A program made the translations under genes and the position numbers. A stretch of DNA of 64,000 nt from JAVJSU01 sp040219275 (GTDB lineage: Bacteria; Chloroflexota; Anaerolineae; Aggregatilineales; Phototrophicaceae), in contig JAVJSU010000070.1 in NCBI GenBank assembly GCA_040219275.1, forward strand, positions 1 through 64,000, read 5' to 3'. The notes below the pieces were generated by a model. The model was not told where the DNA came from, searched no databases, and saw only the letters and a list, made by a program, of their open reading frames with translations. Positions within the stretch are counted from its first letter, which is position 1. Every line of letters begins with the position of its first letter. Below, piece by piece: positions 44,069 through 52,383 of this stretch.

Positions 44069-44187
44069 ATCATAAAATTGTGACGGCATGTTTCAAAAGC
44101 TGAACATCATCAACAAAATTTTGTAACCGCCACGCGATAAGCTCATTAGTATCTGACTATATACATTATGACAGGAACAAAACAACG

Positions 44188-44745
44188 ATGAGCAACATAA
44201 AGATTAATTTGTGGGTAATTGTGGCTGTCATCGCTATGGTGGCGATTGTCTTCTTTACAGTGCAGGCGATACAACAGCAAAACTATACCGGTTCAGAAGT
44301 CACCGTCAATTCCACCGGGCTTATTAATATTCAAACTGCTTCAGATGCCCCAATTATGGTTACTGCCTCTTCTCGACGTACATTTAATGTGACTACCAAT
44401 AATGCCGATGTACGGACTATGCGCCCGACCCGTGAAGGTACAGGGAGCGCCGCACGCTATATTTCTGAAGTCGAATTTCCGGCAAGTCAGGTTGAATTGA
44501 ATGTAACGCGTGGTTCCGATGTTGACTTTGTGATTACTACTGCCGATAGCGCATCACTTGATGTAACTGTTGCCGCACGTAGTGCTGAGGATAATCGAAA
44601 CTTAGTCATTATGGCAATTGTCGGCATTATCGGTTTACTGATATTCATCTCCTTCCAAACCGAACATCAAGCACTCAGCTATCTCCGTAACCAATTCTTA
44701 AGACCGGGTGGGCGGGACGGCAAAGTAGATACTGCCTCTGCCTAG
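44188..44745 (+). CDS. Small membrane protein of unknown function
   Basis: 185 aa. N-terminal helix (VIVAVIAMVAIVFFTVQAIQ), a ~110-residue external domain rich in Thr/Val/Asp (TVNSTGLINIQTASDAPIMV), and a second helix (VIMAIVGIIGLLIFISF) followed by a short basic tail. No family recognised. It begins 119 nt after the kinase gene on the same strand and ends in a strong terminator, so it likely belongs to the same transcript and may be an accessory to the sensor. Confidence 0.75.
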   Translation: MSNIKINLWVIVAVIAMVAIVFFTVQAIQQQNYTGSEVTVNSTGLINIQTASDAPIMVTASSRRTFNVTTNNADVRTMRPTREGTGSAARYISEVEFPASQVELNVTRGSDVDFVITTADSASLDVTVAARSAEDNRNLVIMAIVGIIGLLIFISFQTEHQALSYLRNQFLRPGGRDGKVDTASA

Positions 44746-44759
44746 AATTCTCCTTAAGG

Positions 44760-44799
44760 CGTATATCCACACTCTGAAACGGGAGCGTGTGGATATACG
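44760..44799 (+). terminator. Terminator closing the two-component gene run
   Basis: Arms CGTATATCCACAC and GTGTGGATATACG (13 bp, perfect) around 14 nt, followed by TCTGTTT. Confidence 0.85.
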
Positions 44800-44871
44800 T
44801 CTGTTTACTCCCAAATTTTGTTGAATAGCTTATAATAGAAAGAATAATATATTCAGCATTGGGGACAACTG

Positions 44872-45426
44872 ATGGCATCTCCCACCAAAATGTTTGAAGA
44901 TGGGAAAAACCTGGACAAGGTGCTAATCGTAGCAATTTCCGCGATTGTTTTTGTTATCTTCATGATCGCTATTCTGTTTTTTCACTACATCTCCCTCCAT
45001 TACGCCTTACTTAACGATAACAGCGAATTACTACATGATGTCGATGATCTTCAAGAAACGACTGACCAATTACAATCACAATTAGATGTGCTGTTGACCA
45101 CCCCGCCTGATGAAATTTCTTCTCAGGAACTTCGGTCATTAGATCAACAACTTGACCAGATGGGTGAAAATTTAGAAAACATTGAAGCCTCACTTGAAGA
45201 AAATGATGTAGAGGGTGCTGAAGACATTGCATGGGTAGAAGATTTAACACCCATTGACGATGCGAATGTCTATACAATTCAGAAAAACATTAACCGTACA
45301 CTTTTGTTAATCACATGGTTTATTGGACTTGTTAGCTTGATTACCGCGCTCCTTCTCACTGTAACGCTACAAACGCGTAAACAAAAAAAGAAGCAAATTC
45401 ACTCACTACGTAGATTCTATAGCTAA
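44872..45426 (+). CDS. Small membrane protein with coiled coil, unknown function
   Basis: 184 aa. Membrane helices at ~20-42 (LIVAISAIVFVIFMIAILFF) and ~145-165 (LLLITWFIGLVSLITALLLT), with an acidic, Gln/Leu-rich external segment between them (LQETTDQLQSQLDVLLTT; LDQQLDQMGENLENIEASLE) predicted as coiled coil. The layout resembles the sensory part of a chemoreceptor or kinase without the signalling output. It has its own leader after the terminator. Function unknown. Confidence 0.75.
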   Translation: MASPTKMFEDGKNLDKVLIVAISAIVFVIFMIAILFFHYISLHYALLNDNSELLHDVDDLQETTDQLQSQLDVLLTTPPDEISSQELRSLDQQLDQMGENLENIEASLEENDVEGAEDIAWVEDLTPIDDANVYTIQKNINRTLLLITWFIGLVSLITALLLTVTLQTRKQKKKQIHSLRRFYS

Positions 45427-45480
45427 ACACCTGCTATACTTAAAGAAACCAATCATTAGCAAACGAAAGTAAAAGAAACC

Positions 45481-46635
45481 ATGCGTTTTGAATTTGCGAC
45501 GGCAACACGCATCATTTTTGGCAATGGCGTTTTGGCTCAAATCGGCGATTTAGTGCGGGCATCCGGCACGCGGGCACTGGTGATTACCGGAAGCAAGGCG
45601 GAGCGTGCGGCGCGTTTGATCGATCTATTAAGCACGGCGGGCATTCACACGGAAGTATATTCTGTGGCGGATGAACCGACCATTGAGGACGCACAAGCCG
45701 GTGTAAACGCCGTTCGAGGTACTCACTGCGATGTGATCGTGAGTTTCGGCGGGGGCAGTGTGCTGGATGCTGGTAAAGCCATCGCCGCGCTTGCCACCAA
45801 TGAAGGCGACCCACTGGATTATCTGGAAGTCATCGGCAAAGGTCAGCCGCTCATCAATCCACCGCTCCCGTTTATCGCTATCCCCACGACAGCCGGCACA
45901 GGCGCGGAAGTCACCCGTAACGCGGTGCTGAAATCTACGGCGCATCAGGTGAAAGTCAGTTTACGCAGTCCCTTGATGCTCCCCAAAATCGCGCTGGTCG
46001 ATCCCGAATTGACCCATACCGTCCCGCCCCATATCACCGCGACGACGGGCATGGACGCGCTGACTCAGGTGCTAGAGCCGTTCGTTTCGGTGAACGCCAA
46101 CCCGATCACCGATGCCTTTTGCCGTGAGGGGTTGCGATTGGCGGGGCGGTCTTTACGACGGACATTTACGCACGGCGACGATGCACATGCCCGCGAGGAC
46201 ATGATGCTGGTGAGCTTACTCGGTGGATTGGCGCTGGCGAATGCTAAACTCGGCGCGGTGCATGGCTTTGCCGGTCCGCTCGGCGGGATGTTCCCTGCCC
46301 CCCACGGAGCGGTGTGCGCGGCGCTACTCCCGCATGTGATGCAGGCGAATGTGACCGCCTTACGTGAGCGCGAACCGGGCAATCCCGCCTTGCAACGCTA
46401 CGATGAAATCGCCGTGTTATTGACGGGCAACCCCGCCGCCACCATCGACGATGCGCTAATGTGGATCACCGGCACGCGGGACTTGCTGAACATTCCGACG
46501 CTTGAAACCTATGGCATTTCATCAGCACATCTGCCGGACATCGTGGCGCAATCGGCAAAATCGAGCAGTATGAAGGGCAACCCGATCACGTTGACGGATG
46601 CCGAAATGACCGACATTCTCGAACAGGCGCTATAG
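45481..46635 (+). CDS. Iron-containing alcohol dehydrogenase family protein
   Basis: 384-aa group III dehydrogenase. NAD-binding SFGGGSVLDAGKAIAAL, then TTAGTGAEVTRNAVL, metal region MDALTQVLEPFVS and AVHGFAGPLGGMFPAPHGAV. Expected ligands are D192, position 196, H261 and H275; here 196 is Gln instead of the usual His, as in some family branches. It should reduce or oxidise a small aldehyde/alcohol, possibly linked to lactaldehyde metabolism, but the substrate is open. Confidence 0.9.
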   Translation: MRFEFATATRIIFGNGVLAQIGDLVRASGTRALVITGSKAERAARLIDLLSTAGIHTEVYSVADEPTIEDAQAGVNAVRGTHCDVIVSFGGGSVLDAGKAIAALATNEGDPLDYLEVIGKGQPLINPPLPFIAIPTTAGTGAEVTRNAVLKSTAHQVKVSLRSPLMLPKIALVDPELTHTVPPHITATTGMDALTQVLEPFVSVNANPITDAFCREGLRLAGRSLRRTFTHGDDAHAREDMMLVSLLGGLALANAKLGAVHGFAGPLGGMFPAPHGAVCAALLPHVMQANVTALREREPGNPALQRYDEIAVLLTGNPAATIDDALMWITGTRDLLNIPTLETYGISSAHLPDIVAQSAKSSSMKGNPITLTDAEMTDILEQAL

Positions 46636-46746
46636 TTGGAGTTTGAAGTTAGAAGTGGGGAGTTGGAAGTAAAAGTGAACCGCCAAGACGCAGAGTGCGC
46701 CAAGTATGAAAATTGCCGATTAATCAGACAAAAAGTCAAATAACAT

Positions 46747-47445
46747 TTATTCACTTGATTGTCGTTCAATGATCTTGATTGCATGTTTAATATGCGCCGT
46801 TTGTGCTTGAGACTTTAAAAGTTCTAATAACACATTCGTTGTGATTTCTTTGCTTTTCGTGTCACAGGGGATTATTTTTACCGTCTCGCCAATGTCCAGA
46901 ATGTCGCGGACTTCATCAAGCGGCATGATCTTGTTATTTTCGTAAGTGACTCCAGCGATTATGTATGGTGTATTTGGTATAAGATCAATTAAAGATTGAA
47001 TTTCTTCTTTTGCACTATTTACAAAATAGTAACCTTCAGTTACTTCTTCTCTTGTTCCATCACGTCGAATAAGTACTCTGGGTATGGTAAATGTCCAGTA
47101 ACTAATATCTATCAGAATAACGACACCTAAAACAGGAAAACTTAATTGATGATCGTATTTGAGAGCAATAGGCAATATGCGTTTTGGGTTTGAATCGGTA
47201 CTCAGGGAAACCAAGAACAGTAGGGGATCGTTTTTCGCTTCGCTACTTAACACAACCGCAACCATTCCTGTAGCTATGTCATCAGGGTGCGTTGCATCCT
47301 TTGATACTGTCTGATCCCATTTGTCGAAGACAAAAGGATCTGTATCACCTGCACTTGTGATAAACTCATTTCCATGAGACGTCGTGTTCGTAAAAGATAC
47401 GATGTAAACATTTGATGCTTGAACTAAGCTAGTATTGGATAACAT
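46747..47445 (-). CDS. Hypothetical protein
   Basis: ~232 aa, no signal peptide or clear membrane segment apart from one hydrophobic stretch (LSFPVLGVVILIDISYWTF) that may be a buried strand-helix. No family recognised. The start is uncertain between two close Mets. It lies 26 nt after the modB stop on the same strand but is AT-richer than modB, so it may be acquired. Confidence 0.65.
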   Translation of the reverse strand: MLSNTSLVQASNVYIVSFTNTTSHGNEFITSAGDTDPFVFDKWDQTVSKDATHPDDIATGMVAVVLSSEAKNDPLLFLVSLSTDSNPKRILPIALKYDHQLSFPVLGVVILIDISYWTFTIPRVLIRRDGTREEVTEGYYFVNSAKEEIQSLIDLIPNTPYIIAGVTYENNKIMPLDEVRDILDIGETVKIIPCDTKSKEITTNVLLELLKSQAQTAHIKHAIKIIERQSSE

Positions 47446-47470
47446 TAGTTTCACCTATCATCTTCTTAGT

Positions 47471-48259
47471 CTAATCAGCATCATCCCCCGCACGGCTCAA
47501 CCATTGCGAGGCGAGCAGGGCGAGGAGCGCCAACCCGACCAGCAGTAAGCCCGTCGTCACTGCCGCGTCCACATCACGTTCGAGGATATTATAAATCAGC
47601 AGAGGCATGGTCTGCGTGCGCCCCTGTAGACTGCCCGCAAACAGGATCGTCGCGCCGAATTCACCGAGCGCCCGCGCCCAGCATAACACGATCCCCGCGC
47701 CCAACGCCCGCGCAGAAAGTGGCACGGTGATCCGCAGAAACAGCGCAATATCCCCCGCGCCATCCACCCGTGCGGCATCTTCGATTTCGCGTGGCACCCC
47801 TGCAAAGCCGATCTGCGCGGCGCGAATATAAAACGGTGCGGCGACGAAGGTCTGCGCGACGACGACGGCGGCTGTGGTAAACGGCAAAATAATATTCTGC
47901 GATTCAAGCAGAGGTCCGAATGTGCCACGTCGCCCCAACGTCAACAACAGCGCGAGTCCGGCGACGGCAGGCGGTAATACGATGGGCAATTCCACCAGCA
48001 CGGAGACCAATCGCCGCCCCCGAAAGCGCCACCTTGCCAGCAGATACGCCAGCGGGGTGCCGAAAATCAGCGTCACGATCACCGTAAAAAAGGTCGTCAC
48101 GAAACTCAGCGAAATCGCATCCACGACGACTTCGCCCTGCAAAGTCTGCCATGCCTGCGACTCGATTGCGCGAACAGCCAGCACCACAATCGGCACCGTC
48201 AAAAAGAGGATGCCAACAAGCGCGAAGGCGATGAAAAGGGTGCGTTTGAGTCGGGTCAT
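47471..48259 (-). CDS. modB: Molybdate ABC transporter permease
   Basis: 262 aa with ~6 hydrophobic helices and the ModB/CysW core: LIFGTPLAYLLARWRF, VELPIVLPPAVAGLALLLTL, and the EAA-like loop with REIEDAARVDGAGDIALFLR followed by RALGEFGATILFAGSL. It forms the membrane channel for molybdate or tungstate. The ATPase gene modC is not in the window. The binding-protein gene modA lies ~1 kb upstream on the same strand, separated by an opposite-strand gene and a repeat. Confidence 0.9.
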   Translation of the reverse strand: MTRLKRTLFIAFALVGILFLTVPIVVLAVRAIESQAWQTLQGEVVVDAISLSFVTTFFTVIVTLIFGTPLAYLLARWRFRGRRLVSVLVELPIVLPPAVAGLALLLTLGRRGTFGPLLESQNIILPFTTAAVVVAQTFVAAPFYIRAAQIGFAGVPREIEDAARVDGAGDIALFLRITVPLSARALGAGIVLCWARALGEFGATILFAGSLQGRTQTMPLLIYNILERDVDAAVTTGLLLVGLALLALLASQWLSRAGDDAD

Positions 48260-48308
48260 GATGTGTTAACCGGGTTGTGTTGAAATTTCATCATTCAGTT
48301 CTTTTTGT

Positions 48309-48425
48309 CGTAGGGATGAGCCAACGTGCTCATCCGCCCATTTTGGTGATGTAATTAATGGTCTAATCTGCCATCTGCTTCTTTTCTTTGCGTTTCTTCG
48401 CGCTCTCCGCATCTTTGCGTTATGC
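48309..48425. repeat. Two dispersed repeat types between modB and the DUF1304 gene
   Basis: 48309-48339 is a variant palindrome (GTAGGGATGAGCCAACGTGC then TCATCCGCCC). 48381-48425 is the TTTGCGTTTCTTCGCGCTCT family, the reverse complement of the CGCAGAGAGCGCAGAGAAAC element at 39.7 kb. Confidence 0.6.
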
Positions 48426-48487
48426 TTTTCTCATCGTTTGATGAACGCACCATTTCAGACACATAACCCTACCACAGAGGATCAACC

Positions 48488-48859
48488 ATGCAAGCACTCA
48501 GCGCAATTTTTGTCGGCATCGTCGCCATCGAGCATCTGTATATTCTGGCGTTAGAAATGTTCTTATGGACGCAACCCCGCACCCGCAAAATCTTTGGCAC
48601 CACCGCCGAACACGCCGAAATCATGAAAACCCTCGCGGCAAATCAGGGCTTATATAATGGCTTTCTGGCAGTTGGTTTGCTCTATGGGATTATCGCCTCG
48701 CCTGCGGATGTCGCCTTTCAATTCAAGGTGTTCTTCCTGCTCTGCGTGATCGTCGCCGGACTTTACGGTGGCGCAACCGTCAGCCCGCGCATCACGTTCG
48801 TGCAAGCCGTCCCCGCCGCGATTGCGCTGGTGATTACGCTGATTGCGGGGGTGGGGTAA
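48488..48859 (+). CDS. DUF1304 family membrane protein
   Basis: 123 aa with four hydrophobic helices, matching DUF1304 (AIFVGIVAIEHLYILALEMF at the start; AANQGLYNGFLAVGLLYGI; VAGLYGGATVSPRITFVQAV). Function of the family is not established. It is on the opposite strand to modA and modB and interrupts that locus. Confidence 0.88.
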   Translation: MQALSAIFVGIVAIEHLYILALEMFLWTQPRTRKIFGTTAEHAEIMKTLAANQGLYNGFLAVGLLYGIIASPADVAFQFKVFFLLCVIVAGLYGGATVSPRITFVQAVPAAIALVITLIAGVG

Positions 48860-48880
48860 GTATTTGATTGAATGTGTTTC

Positions 48881-49020
48881 ACATTGTGCTGAAACCCCAA
48901 TGCTAGGGTGATGTTAGAAACCCCACTGAAATGGGCTATTTTCACAAGTGTACGGGAAGAATAGCCTGCTTCAGCAGGGTTTTACACCTTGCTTAGCCAA
49001 TGGGTTTCAGCCATTGGCGG
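48881..49020 (+). repeat. ~140-bp structured dispersed repeat, copy 2 (inverted relative to copy 1)
   Basis: Reverse complement of the 15808-15952 element. The outer hairpin GCCAATGG...CCATTGGC is a perfect 8-bp stem here; a second hairpin CCTGC-TGAA-GCAGG and a longer stem GGCTATT...AATAGCC follow. The rest of this ~380-nt gap holds a CCCCTCTCC-type repeat (~49050-49120) and no gene. Confidence 0.85.
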
Positions 49021-49237
49021 TAAAGGTAAGAACTCGACCACAAAAAACCTACCCCTGAAAGCCCCCAACCCCTCTCCAAATTTTGGAGAACGACAGCCCT
49101 TAGCTGGAGTTCGGAAGGGGTGAGGTCAAAATCAAGCAACTAATGCTTATCGAGACTACCGGACAAGACTTAAATCTCCCCGCAGACTTCGTATGGGGAG
49201 GGGATTTGTTAATTATCGTTATTGCGCCCTTACAAAA

Positions 49238-50515
49238 TCAATCGCCTGTGGCGGGCGCATCACGCAGGCTGATGTTGACCACATCGAATAGCAACCGCCG
49301 AACCCCTGCTTCCGGTGAAAAAACAAGGTGTAGCTTATCATTTGAGATAGGCCAACCGTTCGCTTCATAGGCGACGATGATCGTCTGATTGCCGTGAATG
49401 GGGTCAATCTCGCCCCACGCGACGACACCCTGCCAACCATTGGCGCTCGTGGCAACCAGATACATGCTGAGATGATCGCCCGGCACATCAGCATTTAAAT
49501 TGGGTTGTGCCGCGCTGATGACATCCCACAAAAGCGCACCTGTAAAGGGAATGGTGACGGTTTCATCACCATCGTTAGACGGGATTTCCAGTGTTTGTGG
49601 CGCAAAATCCTTCTGTAAACTGTTAGCCGTCAGCGACAACGGGTTAAGCACCTGCCCATCAACCAACAGTGTGCCATCCGTCGGGATCGTCACCGTATCC
49701 GGCAATTCGGGGATTCGCACAGAGATAAAATTCCACGCGACCAGAATATCCTGCCCGGTATCACTCAGCACGAAATCAATAAACGTCTGCGCCAATTCCG
49801 GTTGGTCGCTGTCATCGGTGATGGCGATAGGATAGGTGGCGATGGTGTTAAACGCATCCGGTATCGCCAGCATAATCACCGACTCGGCAATATCCGGCGT
49901 TACATCGGAGCGATAAACGATGCCCGCATCCGCTTCACCGAGCGCCACTTTCGCCGAAACTTGCCGCACATTCGGTTCTTCCGAGACGAGATTTTCCAGC
50001 ACCGCGCTCCGATAATCTTCGCCGTAGGACTCATCGTTCGCCATGCGTTCTAACATCGTGTCGGTATAGGCACGAATGGGGACTTCTGGCGCGGCGAGGA
50101 TCAAGCGCAAATCGGGATTAGCAAGGTCGCGTAGAGATTGGATATTCGCGCGATTATCCGCCGGAACGATCAACACCAGCCGATTTTTGGCAAACGTCCG
50201 CGCTGATCCGGCGATGCGTTCCCCGTCGATGGCAACTTGCATCTGTGCGTTGTTGGCGCTGGCGAAAATATCCGCCGGAGCGCCCTGTACCAATTGCGTG
50301 GCGAGCGTCGATGATCCGCCAAAGTTGAACAACACCTCAACATCGGGGAATTCCGCCTCGAATGATTCGGCAATGGCTTCGTAGGCATCGGTCAGGGAGG
50401 CGGCGGCAAACACGGTCAGTTCGCCGCTTGGTTGCGCCTGCACCAGCGCACCACTCAGAAGCAAAAATAGCGTGATGATCCACACAGATAGCGATTGTTT
50501 CACATTAGTCTTCAT
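49238..50515 (-). CDS. modA: ModA-type molybdate-binding protein fused to a molybdopterin-oxidoreductase-like domain
   Basis: 425 aa from MKTNVKQ. Signal peptide to ~residue 28, then a ModA domain (~30-260: LTVFAAASLTDAYEAIAESF; FNFGGSSTLATQLVQGAPAD; VALGEADAGIVYRSDVTPDI). The last ~150 residues are a separate domain like the secreted SUOX-fold molybdopterin-binding family (LLVDGQVLNPLSLTA; FTGALLWDVISAA; IIVAYEANGWPISNDKLHLV). This C-terminal domain contains no Cys, so it lacks the Moco-ligating Cys of true sulfite-oxidase enzymes. The start codon lies inside the end of the PadR gene (11-nt overlap), so the two are coupled. Confidence 0.88.
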   Translation of the reverse strand: MKTNVKQSLSVWIITLFLLLSGALVQAQPSGELTVFAAASLTDAYEAIAESFEAEFPDVEVLFNFGGSSTLATQLVQGAPADIFASANNAQMQVAIDGERIAGSARTFAKNRLVLIVPADNRANIQSLRDLANPDLRLILAAPEVPIRAYTDTMLERMANDESYGEDYRSAVLENLVSEEPNVRQVSAKVALGEADAGIVYRSDVTPDIAESVIMLAIPDAFNTIATYPIAITDDSDQPELAQTFIDFVLSDTGQDILVAWNFISVRIPELPDTVTIPTDGTLLVDGQVLNPLSLTANSLQKDFAPQTLEIPSNDGDETVTIPFTGALLWDVISAAQPNLNADVPGDHLSMYLVATSANGWQGVVAWGEIDPIHGNQTIIVAYEANGWPISNDKLHLVFSPEAGVRRLLFDVVNISLRDAPATGD

Positions 50516-51056
50516 CGTCAATATCATCCAATTCTTTCGGGACAAGTTCACAACGTTCGATCCACGTCAGCACGGCATCCAATTGCGCGAGTGCCAATTC
50601 ATGCGTGAGATAATTCATGCCGAAGCCAACTTCCTCGCGGGTCGTCAGCAAACGGCTATATTCGGCGCGACAGACCGCTTTTTGACGTGCGACGATGGGG
50701 ATGGTCGGGATATTGAGCCGACGGGCAATATAAAGTCTGCTAAGAAATTCCACCCGCACGCGGCGAATACTCGCGCTCGGTTCAGGATCATGTAACCATG
50801 CCTCAAACGCTTTTTTTCCGGCGGAAGTCAGCACATATTCGGTTCTGCTGGGCGCATTATCTGAATTCACCACGCGTCCGCTGATGAACGCTTGCTTTTC
50901 CAGCCGTTTTAGCACGGCGTAAATCTGGCTGGTGCTCATCTTCCAGACAGCCCCCAGTTCATCGGGATTCACGAACATCTCGATCAATTCGTACCCATGA
51001 CAGGCATGAATGGCGATCAAGCCAAGAATGGTTTCATCAGGCGTTAAAATTTTCAT
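50505..51056 (-). CDS. PadR-family transcriptional regulator
   Basis: 183-aa PadR regulator: winged helix LGLIAIHACHGYELIEMFVN, WKMSTSQIYAVLKRLEKQAF, YVLTSAGKKAFEAWL, then a C-terminal helical dimerisation part. It overlaps modA, so it may be a molybdate-responsive or metal-responsive regulator in place of ModE. That function is inference from coupling. Confidence 0.9.
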   Translation of the reverse strand: MKILTPDETILGLIAIHACHGYELIEMFVNPDELGAVWKMSTSQIYAVLKRLEKQAFISGRVVNSDNAPSRTEYVLTSAGKKAFEAWLHDPEPSASIRRVRVEFLSRLYIARRLNIPTIPIVARQKAVCRAEYSRLLTTREEVGFGMNYLTHELALAQLDAVLTWIERCELVPKELDDIDDED

Positions 51057-51233
51057 ACCCCTATTCTATCATGGAATAGGTTACGAAACGATAACAGGTG
51101 GGTTATTTTTGCAGATGAAAGACTCAAACACACCTGACTTATTGCACAAACACGCGACATAGTGTGATAATCGTCGAAAAGTCTTACAGATCAAGAAATT
51201 TTTGCCAACTATTTTTTACGAAAGCAGGTCACT

Positions 51234-52181
51234 ATGGTTATTTTTGTATTGCTCATCGTGGTTGTCGCGTTATTTCTGGCACATCAAGCGGCAAAAGGGC
51301 AGGTCGCAAAGTTGCGTCAAAATCCTGATCCGTTCCCCCTCGCACAACTCGACGAACCCATGCCCGGCGAATCGGCGATGGTCGAACGCGCCGACGGTAC
51401 ACTTATCCACACGCGCTCGGTTGGCGATGGTTCGGCTGGCACGGTGATTCTGTCGCACGGCTATGGCTACGAGATGCAGGAATGGAACGTCATCGCCGGC
51501 ATGTTGCTTGATCTGGATTATCGGCTCATCGCGCTTGATCTACGCGGGCATGGCAAATCCACCATCGGCAGGGACGGCATGACCTCTAAAGCAATGGCGG
51601 CGGATTACAAAGCGGTCATCGAGCATTATGACGTGAAAGATGCCATCCTCGTGGGGCATTCTACGGGGGTATTTTTGACGACGGTTTTTATGCTGGATTA
51701 TCCTGATGTCGTCGCAAAACATCTGAAAGCGGCGGTACTGATGGCGGGGTTATGCGGTAACGCGCTCGAAGGATCGCCACAAAATCGCGTGCAAATCCCG
51801 CTGATTAAATACGGCATCATAGAATCAGTCGCCCGTTCAAATGTCTATGGCTGGTTATTCGGCGCGTCGTTGTGCGGCGAAAAACCCTCTCCGGCGATCA
51901 TTCAGGCATTTCTGAAAACGTTCCTCAAGCAACCGCACAAAAAGCTCTTTGGCATATTGAACGCCCTCGCGGTAGAAAATCATTATCCGCGCCTACACGA
52001 GATCAAAATACCGTGTGTGATAATCTGCGGCGAAGCGGATAAAACCACCCCGCGCTGGCACTCCGAAACGATGGGACGCAATATTCCCGATGCGCGTAAT
52101 GTGTGGGTGCCACATCAGGGGCATCTGCTCAATTGGGAAGCGCCAGACGTGCTCGTCGAGGCGGTGCAATCCCTGAGTTGA
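51234..52181 (+). CDS. Alpha/beta hydrolase
   Basis: 315 aa. N-terminal hydrophobic helix (residues 1-17) that may anchor it in the membrane, then an alpha/beta hydrolase fold: oxyanion region LSHGYGYEMQEW, LDLRGHGKST, nucleophile S143 in LVGHSTGVF, Asp in IICGEADKTTP and His in VPHQGHLLNWE. Substrate unknown (esterase, lipase or lactonase type). Convergent with its right neighbour; stands alone. Confidence 0.9.
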   Translation: MVIFVLLIVVVALFLAHQAAKGQVAKLRQNPDPFPLAQLDEPMPGESAMVERADGTLIHTRSVGDGSAGTVILSHGYGYEMQEWNVIAGMLLDLDYRLIALDLRGHGKSTIGRDGMTSKAMAADYKAVIEHYDVKDAILVGHSTGVFLTTVFMLDYPDVVAKHLKAAVLMAGLCGNALEGSPQNRVQIPLIKYGIIESVARSNVYGWLFGASLCGEKPSPAIIQAFLKTFLKQPHKKLFGILNALAVENHYPRLHEIKIPCVIICGEADKTTPRWHSETMGRNIPDARNVWVPHQGHLLNWEAPDVLVEAVQSLS

Positions 52182-52210
52182 TGTACAGTCTCAAAAACTT
52201 ATAAAAAATT

Positions 52211-52284
52211 CACCACAGAGCCACAGGGAACACAGAGAATAAGAGAAAAATTCGTCTGCGTTTCTCCGCGCTCTCTGCATTATG
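52211..52284. repeat. CACAGAG-type dispersed repeat, facing pair
   Basis: CACCACAGAGCCACAGGGAA and CACAGAGAATAAGAG at the left face CTGCGTTTCTCCGCGCTCTC at the right, so two related units lie in opposite orientations. Confidence 0.55.
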
Positions 52285-52329
52285 TTTTTTCTTGTTCTAT
52301 TCGAAAAATAGGCGGGTTTATTGTTGGTG

Positions 52330-52362
52330 CATCTACTCCACCGGATGCGCCATCGTCATTAA
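52330..52362 (-). pseudogene. Detached copy of the 3' end of the sensory-rhodopsin-transducer-like gene
   Basis: Twenty-three bases at 52335-52357 are identical to 53294-53316. On the minus strand the fragment reads NSILMTMAHPVE and a stop, against NISLMTTMAHPVE in the intact gene. It lies 22 nt beyond the end of the membrane-protein gene that separates the two copies. Confidence 0.75.
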
Positions 52363-52383
52363 TATGCTGTTCAACCGTAGTCT

